Shown here: piece by piece, positions 49,632-58,430 of the stretch
Position numbering within the stretch: position 1 is the stretch's first letter
How the letters are laid out: the number at the start of each line of letters is the position of its first letter
Assembly: GCF_018332655.1 (NCBI RefSeq)
Contig: NZ_BOQL01000058.1
Location: 1-64,000, forward strand
DNA: 64,000 nt
Origin: Actinoplanes auranticolor
Lineage (GTDB): Bacteria; Actinomycetota; Actinomycetes; Mycobacteriales; Micromonosporaceae
Direction of reading: 5' to 3'
Notes under the pieces: model-generated
The model's database searches: none
The model's input: the letters and a program-made list of their open reading frames with translations, nothing else
Told to the model about the DNA's origin: nothing
Made by a program: the position numbers and the translations under genes

Positions 49632-50477
49632 ATGACCCGGATCGCGGTGACCGGCGGAAGCGGCAAGCTGGGCCGGGCGGTGCTCGCGGACCTGGCCGCG
49701 CACGGCAACGAGGTGGTCAACCTCGACGTCGCGGCCCCGCGCCCGGCCCTGAAGATCGACCTGACCGACTACGGGCAGACCGTCGAGGCGCTCACCGCCA
49801 TCGACGACCGCTACGACAAGATCGACGCGGTGGTGCACCTGGCGGCGATCCCGGCGCCGGGCCTGATCCCGAACGCGGCGACGTTCCAGAACAACATCAC
49901 GGCCACCTACAACGTCTTCTCGGCGGCGCGGCTGGCCGGGATCACCAACGTGGTGTGGGCGTCCAGCGAGACCGTGCTCGGGCTGCCGTTCACCACGCCG
50001 CCGCCGTACATCCCGGTGGACGAGGAGTATCCGGCCCGCCCGGAGTCGACGTACTCGCTGGTCAAGCACCTCGAGGAGACGATGGCCGCGCAGTTCTGCC
50101 GGTGGAACCCCGAGCTGACGATGATCGGGCTGCGCTTCTCCAACGTGATGGACCCCGAGGACTACGCGGAGTTCCCGTCGTTCGACGCCGATCCGCGCAG
50201 CCGCAGCTGGAACCTGTGGGGCTACATCGACGCCCGCGACGGAGCACAGGCGGTGCGCAAGGCGCTGGCGTACGGGACGCCCGGCGTGGAGGTCTTCGTC
50301 ATCGCCAACGCCGACACCGTGATGAGCCGGTCGAGTGCCTCGCTGGCGGCGGAGGTCTTTCCCGGCGTACCGGTGACCAAGGAGCTCGGGGAGCACGAGA
50401 CGCTGCTCTCGATCGACAAGGCCCGCCGGGTCCTGGGCTACGAGCCGGAGCACAGCTGGCGCGACACGGTGTCGTGA
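49632..50477 (+). CDS. NAD-dependent epimerase/dehydratase (uronate dehydrogenase-like)
   Basis: This 281-residue extended SDR has the Rossmann motif VTGGSGKLG (6-14) and catalytic Tyr141/Lys145 in STYSLVK. SSETVLGLPF and NPELTMIGLRFSNV are typical of the NAD-dependent sugar epimerase group that includes uronate dehydrogenases. The exact substrate is unknown. The gene follows the LacI regulator on the same strand and is the most likely member of its regulon. Confidence 0.8.
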   Translation: MTRIAVTGGSGKLGRAVLADLAAHGNEVVNLDVAAPRPALKIDLTDYGQTVEALTAIDDRYDKIDAVVHLAAIPAPGLIPNAATFQNNITATYNVFSAARLAGITNVVWASSETVLGLPFTTPPPYIPVDEEYPARPESTYSLVKHLEETMAAQFCRWNPELTMIGLRFSNVMDPEDYAEFPSFDADPRSRSWNLWGYIDARDGAQAVRKALAYGTPGVEVFVIANADTVMSRSSASLAAEVFPGVPVTKELGEHETLLSIDKARRVLGYEPEHSWRDTVS

Positions 50478-50487
50478 CGGCCGGATC

Positions 50488-51216
50488 TCACGGCGTGCGG
50501 AGCCGGGCTGCCGCGATCGGGCGCATCCGGTAGCCCAGCTTCTCGTAGGTCCGGATCGCCGCGACGTTGTCCCGGTCGACCAGCAGCGCGACCCGGTCCC
50601 GGTCCTTGATCAGCTCGTCGGTCAGAAAGGCACAGAGCGTCGTGCCCAGGCCCTGCCCGCGGGTGCGGGCCCGGGTCGCCACGCCGGCGACAAAACCGAT
50701 CTGCGGTACGGACCAGGCGTCGGCCGCCACGGCCTGCAACTGCCCGGTGGCGTCGCGCAGGCCGGCCCAGCGCCGTACCCCGGAGTCGCCGGGCCGGGCC
50801 CACGAACCCGGGTGCTCGGCCCCCAGCAGTGCGGTGACCTCGGGGATCTCGGCGTCGGCGAGCCAGCGCGGCTCGCCGGCGACCCGCACCGGCGCGGGCG
50901 CCGGGGTGGTCGTGTCCATCCAGCCGAACCGGGCCACCAGCTCGCACCCCTCGACCCGTCCGGTGAGAGCGTCGATGAGCGCCGCGTCCCCGACCGGGTT
51001 GAAGCCGGCGACCTGCGCCCGGATGCGCCGCACCAGTTCGGCGACGTCAGCGGGGCTGCCGCGCAGCGCCAGCCGGTCGCGGCGGGAGACGTCCCGGCAG
51101 GCGACGGCGGCGGCGTCACCGAGAGCCCAGGCCCGGGCCCCGGTACGCATGTCCTGCGCCGTCCACAGCAGCAGCGGGTCGTCGTCGGCGGAGATCCGGT
51201 CCAGGGCGATCATCAC
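50488..51216 (-). CDS. GNAT family N-acetyltransferase
   Basis: The 242-residue protein has a divergent N-terminal half (possibly a degenerate GNAT fold) and a clear C-terminal GNAT domain, GVATRARTRGQGLGTTLCAFL (about 178-198) with the R/QxxGxG acetyl-CoA loop and AAIRTYEKLGYRM. The substrate is unknown. It is divergent from the SanA/YdcF-like gene with starts only a few bases apart. Confidence 0.85.
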   Translation of the reverse strand: MMIALDRISADDDPLLLWTAQDMRTGARAWALGDAAAVACRDVSRRDRLALRGSPADVAELVRRIRAQVAGFNPVGDAALIDALTGRVEGCELVARFGWMDTTTPAPAPVRVAGEPRWLADAEIPEVTALLGAEHPGSWARPGDSGVRRWAGLRDATGQLQAVAADAWSVPQIGFVAGVATRARTRGQGLGTTLCAFLTDELIKDRDRVALLVDRDNVAAIRTYEKLGYRMRPIAAARLRTP

Positions 51217-51269
51217 CGGCCATGATGCCCCGTACGCCGCCCTTGACGCCTGTTGGCATCGTCACCGGC

Positions 51270-51938
51270 ATGATGAGGGTCTGGTTCCGGCGCGGCGTCG
51301 TGGCGGGTGCGCTGAGCGTGGCGGCGGCGGTTCTGACCATGGCGGCCGGCGATCTCTGGGTACGCGCCGAGGCACGCGGCCACGTCCACACCGTGGCAGC
51401 AGCGCCCGCGGCCCCGGTGGCACTGGTGCTCGGCGCCAAGGTGTACCCCGACGGCCGGCCCTCACCGTTCCTGGCGGCGCGGCTGGAGATCGCCCGCCAG
51501 CTGCTCCGCGCCGGCAAGGTGCGCGCGATCCTGGTCTCCGGCGACCACATGGACTGGGGTTACAACGAGCCCGGGGCGATGTTCCAGTGGCTGGTCGACC
51601 GGGGCGTGCCGAGCCAGCGGATCGTGCTGGACCACGCGGGCTTCGACACGTACGACTCGTGCGCCCGGGCCCGGAAGGTGTTCGGGGTCAGCGCCGCCAT
51701 CGTGGTGACCCAGAGCTACCACATCGACCGCGCGGTGGCCCTGTGCCGCCGGCTGGGCGTCGACGCGAGCGGGGTGGGCGACGACACCGTCCGGATCTAC
51801 CGCGAGCCCTGGCGCAACAGTGTGCTCCGCGAACGTGGTGCGGTGGTCAAGGCCCTCGCCGACGTCCTGTCCGGCCGTGACCCGGTCTTCCTCGGCCCGC
51901 GGGAGCCGGGCATCGAGGCGGCCCTGAACACCGGGTGA
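51270..51938 (+). CDS. SanA/YdcF (ElyC)-family protein
   Basis: This protein has about 222 residues from ATG 51270; ATG 51222 would add 16 residues and overlap the divergent gene's control region. One N-terminal membrane helix (7-27) anchors a DUF218 domain with VALVLGAKVYPDGRPSPFLAARL, LVSGDHMDWGYNEPGAM and VTQSYHIDRAVALC. SanA/ElyC proteins influence envelope barrier functions in enterobacteria; the reaction is unknown. Confidence 0.85.
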   Translation: MMRVWFRRGVVAGALSVAAAVLTMAAGDLWVRAEARGHVHTVAAAPAAPVALVLGAKVYPDGRPSPFLAARLEIARQLLRAGKVRAILVSGDHMDWGYNEPGAMFQWLVDRGVPSQRIVLDHAGFDTYDSCARARKVFGVSAAIVVTQSYHIDRAVALCRRLGVDASGVGDDTVRIYREPWRNSVLRERGAVVKALADVLSGRDPVFLGPREPGIEAALNTG

Positions 51939-51965
51939 GTGGCACGGGTGTGGGATCTTCTGCTC

Positions 51966-52544
51966 ATGCCGTCACGCCTGCCCCGACTGCTCGCCGCCAC
52001 CGGCCTCGCCGTCACCGTGCTCACCCTCGCCGCCTGCTCGCAGCAGTCGGCGGAGGAGAAGCCCCCGGCCGCGCCGGCCGCCGTACCCGGATCCACCGCC
52101 CAGTTCGGTGACGGCCCGGCACCGGAGACGACCGTCTCTCCCATCGCGACGGCGACCTCGGAGAAGCCGGCAGTGCTGCTGGCCGACGGCCGCTGGCCCG
52201 GCTTCATCGCCAAGGTGGCCGGCGAGACCGTGTCCATGGACCTCGTGGAGTTCCTCACCGGGGACGCCGCCGCGGCGGCGTGGCAGAAGAAGTACCCCGA
52301 CTCCGAGCAGGACTCGCCGGACAACGACTACTTCATCGTCAACGACAACACCAAGCTGCGCAGACTCCCGCTGTCCCAGGGCATCCAGGTCACGGTCGTC
52401 GGAGCGACGGGCCCGGGGACCGAGGAGGCCATCGCGGTGTCGGCCGTGGAGCAACACTTCGGCAATCTGCTCAAGGGCACCCTGTTCTGGTTCACCGTCA
52501 AGCAGGGCGAAGTGACGAAGATCGAGCAGCAGTTCCTGCCCTGA
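51966..52544 (+). CDS. Lipoprotein of unknown function
   Basis: This 192-residue precursor has a lipobox LAAC (Cys at about 24) after a hydrophobic leader. A Pro/Ala-rich linker leads to a compact C-terminal domain (VSMDLVEFLTGDAAAAAWQKKYPDSEQDSPDNDYFIVND...). Anchored outside the cytoplasmic membrane. Starts further upstream (GTG 51939) are possible. Family not recognised. It is not coupled to neighbours. Confidence 0.7.
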   Translation: MPSRLPRLLAATGLAVTVLTLAACSQQSAEEKPPAAPAAVPGSTAQFGDGPAPETTVSPIATATSEKPAVLLADGRWPGFIAKVAGETVSMDLVEFLTGDAAAAAWQKKYPDSEQDSPDNDYFIVNDNTKLRRLPLSQGIQVTVVGATGPGTEEAIAVSAVEQHFGNLLKGTLFWFTVKQGEVTKIEQQFLP

Positions 52545-52630
52545 CCGCGCGCCGGGGTGCGGTTATCCGCACCCCCTAGCGGGGGCCAGCACCGATGTCC
52601 CCGGCGCTTCCGGCGGCCAGGCTGGACGGC

Positions 52631-53353
52631 ATGGAACCGGTCTTGGAGCTCAAGGACGTCGCCCGCACCTTCCCCCGCGGGATCGTGGCCCTGCAACAGG
52701 TCAGCCTGTCCGTGGGCGCCGGCGAGTTCGTCGCGGTCATGGGGGCGACCGGGTCGGGCAAGAGCACGCTGCTGCACTGCGCCGCCGGACTCGACCGGCC
52801 CAGCTCGGGCTCGGTCCGGCTGGCCGGCCGCGAGATCAGCCGGCTGCGGGAGCGACCCCTGACCCGGTGGCGGCGCGACCGGGTCGGCTTCGTCTTCCAG
52901 TCCTACAACCTGCTCTCCGAGCTGACCGTGCGGCAGAATCTGGCGCTGCCCGGCCGGCTCGGCGGCCCGCGCCGGCGCGGCATCGACGAGGTGCTGGCGG
53001 CGGTCGGGCTGCAGGGCACCGGGTCCCGTCCGGTGGGCGAGCTCTCCGGCGGCCAGCGCCAGCGCGTGGCGATCGCCCGGGCCCTGGTCACCGGCCCGTC
53101 GGTCATCTTCGCGGACGAGCCCACGGGGGCGCTCGACCCGACGACCGGCGGCCAGATCCTCGGCCTGCTGCGCCGCGCGGTCGACCGGGACGGGGTGACC
53201 GTACTGATGGTCACCCACGACCCGGTCGCGGCGGCCTGGAGCGACCGGCTGGTGCTGCTGCGCGCGGGCACCGTGGCCACGGACGCGGCCACCCCGGACG
53301 CCCCGGCCATCGCCGACCGGCTCCGCGCGGTCTCCACGGCGGTGGCGGCATGA
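52631..53353 (+). CDS. ABC transporter ATPase, MacB/LolD-like
   Basis: The 240-residue ATPase has Walker A GATGSGKST (38-46), the signature LSGGQ (138-142), Walker B VIFADEP (158-164) and the H-loop His. The overall pattern is that of MacB/LolD/FtsE ATPases that work with FtsX-type permeases. Its stop overlaps the permease start (ATGA). CAGGCT lies eight bases before ATG 52631, so a leaderless start is possible. Confidence 0.93.
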   Translation: MEPVLELKDVARTFPRGIVALQQVSLSVGAGEFVAVMGATGSGKSTLLHCAAGLDRPSSGSVRLAGREISRLRERPLTRWRRDRVGFVFQSYNLLSELTVRQNLALPGRLGGPRRRGIDEVLAAVGLQGTGSRPVGELSGGQRQRVAIARALVTGPSVIFADEPTGALDPTTGGQILGLLRRAVDRDGVTVLMVTHDPVAAAWSDRLVLLRAGTVATDAATPDAPAIADRLRAVSTAVAA

Positions 53354-54669
53354 TCCGGCAGGCGTTGCGGGCCGGCCCGTGGTCGTTCCTCGGGCCGTTC
53401 TCCACCCAGCTGCTGGCCGCGGCGCTGGTCACGGCCGGGCTCGGGATCACCACCTCGTTCGGCCGGGCCCCGCTGGACGCCGCGGCCCGGCAGGCGCTGA
53501 CCGACAGCGGCCTCACCGAGATCGCGATCATCTTCGTGATGATCGCGATCTACCTGTCGATCATCATCGTCGGCGTGACCATGGCGGCCACGATCGCGCA
53601 GCAGGCCCGCGACATCGCCCTGGTCCGCGCTATCGGCGCCACCCCCGGCCGGGTCCGCCGCGCGGTGGCCGCCCAGGCGGCGATCGTCGCGGTCCCCGCC
53701 ACACTGCTCGGGGTGCCGCTGGGCACCCTCGGCGGCCGGACGTGGATCGGCGGCGTCGTGACCCACGACCTCGCCCCGGCCACGGTCACCTTCCACCCCC
53801 ACCCGGCGGCGCTGCCCATCGCCCTGGCCGTCACGGTGGGAACCTCCCTGGCCGGCGCCCTGATCGCGGCGATCCGCCCGTCCCGGATGCGCCCGGCCGT
53901 GGCCCTGGCCGAGACGGCGGCACCGCGCAGGCGCATCGGCGGTCTCCGCACGGTCGCCGGGCTGATCCTGGTGACGGGGGGAACGGTCCTGTCGATCACG
54001 ATCGCCGATCTGGACGCGGAAACCACCGACTCGCTGGGCCTGCTGGTGATGCTGGCCCTCTGCGTCGGCGCCGGCCTGCTGGGGCCGGCCCTGCTCCGGG
54101 TCGCCGCCCTCGCCGGCAGGCTGTTCGGTGACACCGGCCGGCTGGCCGGCGACACCATCGCCGTCCAGGCCAAGGCATTGTCCAGCGCCCTGGTGCCGCT
54201 CACCCTGGCCATCGCCTTCACCGCCGTCAAAGTCATCATCCTGAAGACCACGGAACACACGACCGGAACGGCCCCGGCGGCCGCGGACCGCTGGCTGGAG
54301 TATTCCGGCACCTCGGTCTACGCCGCCTTCGCCGCCGTGGCCGCGGTCAACACCCTGGTCACGGTGGTCCTGTCCCGCCGCCGGGACCTGGCGGTCACCC
54401 AGCTCGCCGGAGCGACCCGCAGGCGCGCGCTGGCGGTCGTGGTCTGCGAGGCTCTGCTGGTGACCGGGACAGCGCTGGTGGTCGGCGCAGCGGTGGCCGC
54501 GACGACGACGCTGCCGCTGCTGCACACCGCCCTGGGCACGTGGACGCCGTGGGTCCCGGCGAGCTGGCTGCTCACCGGCGTCCTGGGGACGACGGCGCTG
54601 GTCCTGGCGGGAACCGCCCTGCCCGCCGCCCTGGCGATGCGCCGCCCACCGATCGAGGTGGTCGGATGA
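53350..54669 (+). CDS. FtsX-like ABC permease
   Basis: The 439-residue protein has about eight to ten hydrophobic helices and two FtsX-like halves: an ARDIALVRAIGATPGRVRRAV segment after the second helix and RRRDLAVTQLAGATRRRAL in the second half. MacB-type families export peptides or antibiotics or transmit mechanical signals; the ligand is unknown. The C-terminus IEVVG is repeated twice downstream in short ORFs. The downstream two-component system probably senses the same compound. Confidence 0.88.
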   Translation: MIRQALRAGPWSFLGPFSTQLLAAALVTAGLGITTSFGRAPLDAAARQALTDSGLTEIAIIFVMIAIYLSIIIVGVTMAATIAQQARDIALVRAIGATPGRVRRAVAAQAAIVAVPATLLGVPLGTLGGRTWIGGVVTHDLAPATVTFHPHPAALPIALAVTVGTSLAGALIAAIRPSRMRPAVALAETAAPRRRIGGLRTVAGLILVTGGTVLSITIADLDAETTDSLGLLVMLALCVGAGLLGPALLRVAALAGRLFGDTGRLAGDTIAVQAKALSSALVPLTLAIAFTAVKVIILKTTEHTTGTAPAAADRWLEYSGTSVYAAFAAVAAVNTLVTVVLSRRRDLAVTQLAGATRRRALAVVVCEALLVTGTALVVGAAVAATTTLPLLHTALGTWTPWVPASWLLTGVLGTTALVLAGTALPAALAMRRPPIEVVG

Positions 54670-54778
54670 CCCGGCTGCGGATCGAGGTGGCCGGGTGAGC
54701 TCTCTGCCGGACGGGCCCGGTGGCGACCGCGGGTGGCAGCCTGCGATGCGCGTGCGGCGGATCGAGGTGGCCGGGTGA
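54651..54778 (+). repeat. Repeated 3' end of the permease with two coupled mini-ORFs
   Basis: The last codons of the permease (54651-54669, ..IEVVG-stop) recur at 54678-54698 and 54758-54778; the two later copies are identical over 21 bp. They close a 10-codon ORF (ATG 54666 to 54698, ending RIEVAG) and a 27-codon ORF (GTG 54695 to 54778, ending RIEVAG). Each start overlaps the preceding stop by 4 bp (ATGA, GTGA), and the last stop overlaps the kinase start (GTG 54775). Ribosomes could pass along the chain from permease to kinase. Confidence 0.6.
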
Positions 54779-56061
54779 TCGTGGTACGGGCCTGGCTCAC
54801 CGCGCGCACCTGGCGGGAGCTGGCTTACCTGGTCTCGGGGGTGTTCCTCGGGCTGCCGACCTTCGTGCTGGCTGTGGTCGGCGCTGTCACCGCGGCGGCG
54901 TCGGTGCTGACCGTCGGGCTGCCTCTGCTGGTGGGTGTGCTGGCCCTGGCCCGGCTCACCCCGCGTTACTTCCGCGGCCCGGCCCGGAAGCTGCTCGGCT
55001 GGGACTGGGCCGACCCACCGCCGCCGGCCGGCGGGAGCTGGTGGGGACGGGTCCGGGCATTGCCGAGCGATCCGACGGCGTGGCGGGCGCTGGCCTACTG
55101 TCTGGCCCGCTGGCCGCTGGCGGTCGTCGGGGCGTACCCGGGGCTGTTCGCGGTGGTGGTCGCGCCGATCGGCATCACCTATCCGCTGTGGTGGTTCCTG
55201 ATTCCCGGGGATGTGCAGGCGTTCGAGGCCGACACGTGGTCGCAGACCTGGATCATCGCGTCGCAGGGCCTGGCGGTCCTGCTGGCGACGCCCTGGTGGC
55301 TGCGCCTGCTCGTGCTGATCGACCGCTTCCTGGTGCGGGCCCTGCTGCACCCGAGCGAGGCCCAGCGCCGCATCGCCGAACTCGAAGCGGGCCGGGCGGC
55401 CCTGCAGTCGGACGCGGCCGCACTGCTCCGCCGGGTCGAACGCGACCTGCACGACGGCACCCAGGCCCGGCTGGTCGCCCTGGGCCTGACGCTGTCCAGG
55501 ATCGAGCACCACAGCACCCAGGAACCGGTCCGCAAGCTCGCGGCGGACGCCCGCGGCACGGTCACCGAAGCACTGGCCGAGCTCCGCGACATCGTCCGCG
55601 GCATGCACCCGCCGGCGCTGGACGACGGCCTCCAGGTGGCCCTGACCACGCTGGCCGCCCGCAGCGCCGTGCCGGCGGAGGTCCGGGTCGCACTGACCGC
55701 CCGGCCACCGGACGCCACGGCATCGGCGGTGTACTTCGCGGTGGCCGAGCTGCTGACCAACGTCTCCCGCCACGCGAACGCGACCCGGGTCGGCATCGAC
55801 CTCCGCACGGAGAACCACCGCCTCCGCCTGACGGTGACCGACAACGGCCGGGGCGGCGCGGCAGTCGTCACCCCGGGCGGCGCCCGATCCGCGGCAGCCG
55901 GCGCCGATACGGGCGAAACAGAGCATGTCGCCCGGACCGCTTCCTCCGGGACGGGGCTGGCGGGGCTGGCGCGGCGGGCGGCGGCGCTCGACGGTTCGCT
56001 CGCCGTGGACTCGCCGCCGGGCGGGCCGACGACGGTGACGATGATTCTTCCGGAACGGTAG
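54775..56061 (+). CDS. Sensor histidine kinase (NarL/DesK type)
   Basis: The 428-residue kinase has an N-terminal membrane sensor with four predicted helices (about 13-200). A HisKA_3 dimerisation domain carries His226 in ERDLHDGTQARL, and the C-terminal HATPase has NVSRHA (N box) and GTGLAGLARRA (G box). GTG 54775 overlaps the preceding mini-ORF stop. It would phosphorylate the response regulator encoded 43 bp downstream and probably controls the linked exporter. Confidence 0.92.
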   Translation: MIVVRAWLTARTWRELAYLVSGVFLGLPTFVLAVVGAVTAAASVLTVGLPLLVGVLALARLTPRYFRGPARKLLGWDWADPPPPAGGSWWGRVRALPSDPTAWRALAYCLARWPLAVVGAYPGLFAVVVAPIGITYPLWWFLIPGDVQAFEADTWSQTWIIASQGLAVLLATPWWLRLLVLIDRFLVRALLHPSEAQRRIAELEAGRAALQSDAAALLRRVERDLHDGTQARLVALGLTLSRIEHHSTQEPVRKLAADARGTVTEALAELRDIVRGMHPPALDDGLQVALTTLAARSAVPAEVRVALTARPPDATASAVYFAVAELLTNVSRHANATRVGIDLRTENHRLRLTVTDNGRGGAAVVTPGGARSAAAGADTGETEHVARTASSGTGLAGLARRAAALDGSLAVDSPPGGPTTVTMILPER

Positions 56062-56104
56062 TGCTGACCATGTGGTGGACGACCCCGGTGATCGGAGGCT
56101 GACG

Positions 56105-56749
56105 GTGCGCGTGGTGATCGCCGAGGACAATCCGTTGTTGCGGGACGGTATCGCGTTGCTGCTCGGGGAGCATGACGTGGAGGTCGTCGCCGCTGTTCCC
56201 GATGCCGGGGCGTTGCTTGCCGCCGTGGCCGCGGATCCGCCGGATGCCGCCGTTGTGGATGTGCGGATGCCGCCCACGTACACCGATGAGGGTCTGCGGG
56301 CGGCGTTGACGATCAGGTCCGCGTACCCCTCGGTCGGGGTGCTGGTTTTCTCCCAGTGGGTCGAGACCGGTTATGCGCGGCAGTTGCTCTCCGAGAACGC
56401 CGGGCGGGTCGGTTATCTGCTCAAGGACCGGATCGTCAGCACCGACGAGTTCGTCGGGGCGCTGCGGCGGGTCGCGGACGGCGGTACGGCCCTGGACCCC
56501 GAGGTGGTACGGCAGTTGCTCGCCGCGCCGGCCGTCGATGCGGGGCTGGCCCGGCTCAGTGGCCGGGAGCGCGAGATTCTCGGGCTGCTCGCCGAGGGAC
56601 GGTCCAACGTGGCCATCGCCGAAGCCCTGCACCTGGTGGAACGCAGCGTCGAGAAGCACGTCACCGCCATCTTCACCAAGCTCGACCTGCCCCAGGCGCG
56701 CACCGACCACCGCCGGGTGCTCGCCGTGCTGCGATACCTCCGGGCATGA
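56105..56749 (+). CDS. LuxR/NarL-type response regulator
   Basis: The 214-residue protein has a receiver domain with acidic pocket (AEDN 6-9), phospho-acceptor Asp52 (VVDVRMPP) and Lys in LLKDR, and a C-terminal LuxR-type HTH (LSGREREILGLLAEGRSNVAIAEALH). It is the partner of the upstream kinase; likely targets are the ABC exporter genes. Confidence 0.93.
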   Translation: MRVVIAEDNPLLRDGIALLLGEHDVEVVAAVPDAGALLAAVAADPPDAAVVDVRMPPTYTDEGLRAALTIRSAYPSVGVLVFSQWVETGYARQLLSENAGRVGYLLKDRIVSTDEFVGALRRVADGGTALDPEVVRQLLAAPAVDAGLARLSGREREILGLLAEGRSNVAIAEALHLVERSVEKHVTAIFTKLDLPQARTDHRRVLAVLRYLRA

Positions 56750-56804
56750 GCGGGCGTGGTGTACGTTGCCGCGTGGTCCACCGTCCGTCCATTGAGGGAG
56801 AACG

Positions 56805-57809
56805 ATGTCAACCAGCATGTCCCGCCGTTCGGCACTCGGTCTCGGCGCCGCGGCAGCAGTCGCGGGTGTCGGCGTGAGCAGCCCCGCCCAGGCCGCGGCG
56901 GCCGGCCCGGCGAGCATCAAGAAGGTGTACGCGAAGGAGAAGGCCAAGGCCGGCGGCCTCTGGCACACCCACATCGCGGCCGTGGACGCCACCGGCGCGA
57001 TCAAGCCCATCGTCGAGGACGACGCCGACCACGTCACGTACGGCTACAGCGTGCAGAAGCTTGCCGTCGCCACCGCCGTCATGGACAAGATCGACCGTGG
57101 TCAGCTGACCCTGGGCACCAAGCTGGACCTCAACGCCGACATCATCCTCGACGGCTCCGGCATCTACCACCTGCACCGCGTCTACGGCGACGAGATCACG
57201 GTGGCGAACTTCCTGACCGCGATGCTGCTGGTCTCGGACAACACGGCGGTCCGCATGTGCGGGCGGGTGGTGCCGGCGCTGGAGATCAACGAGATCCTCG
57301 CGGCCAAGGGCTTCGTGCACACCCGGGTCGAGCCGGTGGCCAACCCGAACCGCTTCTTCCTGGGCCCGACGACGCCGCGCGAGATGCACGACCTGCTGTG
57401 GCGCCTGGCGACCAAGACGCTGCTGAAGCCGGAGTCGTGCGACTTCCTGCTGAGCATCACCCGCTGGATCAACGGCTACCACGACGGCGTCCGCCGGGTC
57501 ATGTCCTCCAAGGAGCGTGAGCGGATCGCGACCAAGTACGGCGCCGACGACAACGACCTGGGCGAGTCCCGGCACGAGGTCGGCATCATGTTCAGCGCGG
57601 ACGGGGTGCCGCTGCTGACGTACGCGATGTTCGCCGAGGGCCTGGGCGACCCGGGGAACTACGGCGCGACCCACCCGGCGGTGCAGGCCCACGCCAAGAT
57701 CGGGCGGACCATGCTGGACAACCTGCCGGCCGTGCCGACGACCGCAAAGGCGCGCACGGCGGTGCCGCGCTCGCTGCCCAAGCCGTTCAGCCCGGTCAGC
57801 GGCGGCTGA
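56805..57809 (+). CDS. Tat-exported beta-lactamase-fold serine hydrolase
   Basis: The 334-residue protein has a twin-arginine signal (SRRSALGLGAAAAVAGVG...AQA, cleavage about 30-33) and a class A beta-lactamase fold: SVQK (Ser82, Lys85) and SDN (144-146). The third motif KTG/KSG is not present; RHEVGIMF occupies that place. Such divergent members may be DD-peptidase- or esterase-like and not antibiotic-hydrolysing. The gene is stand-alone after the two-component system. Confidence 0.8.
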   Translation: MSTSMSRRSALGLGAAAAVAGVGVSSPAQAAAAGPASIKKVYAKEKAKAGGLWHTHIAAVDATGAIKPIVEDDADHVTYGYSVQKLAVATAVMDKIDRGQLTLGTKLDLNADIILDGSGIYHLHRVYGDEITVANFLTAMLLVSDNTAVRMCGRVVPALEINEILAAKGFVHTRVEPVANPNRFFLGPTTPREMHDLLWRLATKTLLKPESCDFLLSITRWINGYHDGVRRVMSSKERERIATKYGADDNDLGESRHEVGIMFSADGVPLLTYAMFAEGLGDPGNYGATHPAVQAHAKIGRTMLDNLPAVPTTAKARTAVPRSLPKPFSPVSGG

Positions 57810-57871
57810 TTTCCTGAGACGCGGTCACGGCATGGCGGAGTGCATGCCGTGGCCGCGACGGGGTTCAACCC

Positions 57872-58330
57872 TTACGGGAGGTCGCTGTCGCCGCCCAGGT
57901 TGTCGATCACTCGGCGCAGGATCGTGAGCGTGGCCGCGTACTCCTGCGGGGTTATGCCTTTGTGCATCTCCTCGTGGGCCCGCATGTTGCGCTCCCGGGC
58001 CCGCAGGCGGCCCTGCTCCCCCACCTCGCTCAGCGTCAGCGACCCGTCCCCGGCCCGCACCACCCAGCCGCGCCCCTCCAGATCGTCGAAGACCGCCGCG
58101 AAATCCGTCCCCTGGTCGTCGAAGGGCGTCAGCCGCTCGGTCAGCCCGCCGCGCTCCCACCTCCCGGGCGCGCCGGCCACGTGGTTCAGGATCCACCAGT
58201 GCGGCTGGGTCAGCTGTTCCACCGCCAGCTCCGCGCGGATCCGCCCGACGACCGCCCGGTACGCCGCGCCGGTCCAGTAACCGATCGGCTGCGCCGTCAG
58301 TTCCGCCTCCGAGTACGTCTTCATCGCCAC
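57872..58330 (-). CDS. MarR-like winged-helix regulator
   Basis: The 152-residue protein has helical ends and a central winged-helix-like segment (LTERLTPFDDQ...VFDDLEGRGWVVRAGDGSLTLSEVGEQGRLRARER), matching the MarR layout of a DNA-binding core flanked by dimer helices. The ATG is at 58330 or 58324. It is divergent from the M28 peptidase gene, with which it may be linked. Ligand unknown. Confidence 0.7.
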   Translation of the reverse strand: MAMKTYSEAELTAQPIGYWTGAAYRAVVGRIRAELAVEQLTQPHWWILNHVAGAPGRWERGGLTERLTPFDDQGTDFAAVFDDLEGRGWVVRAGDGSLTLSEVGEQGRLRARERNMRAHEEMHKGITPQEYAATLTILRRVIDNLGGDSDLP

Positions 58331-58430
58331 GTCGTGACGCTAGAACCTCAACCGGGCTGGAGGTCAAGGGCCGAGTTCTGACATCGATGAGCATGGACAT
58401 CTGCCCCGGGGTGGACGACGATGCTGGGGT

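Noticed and set aside
52903..56283. 1126-codon open frame on the minus strand
   Set aside because: Antisense to the ABC exporter and two-component genes, with Gln/Arg/Gly-rich composition and no recognisable domain.
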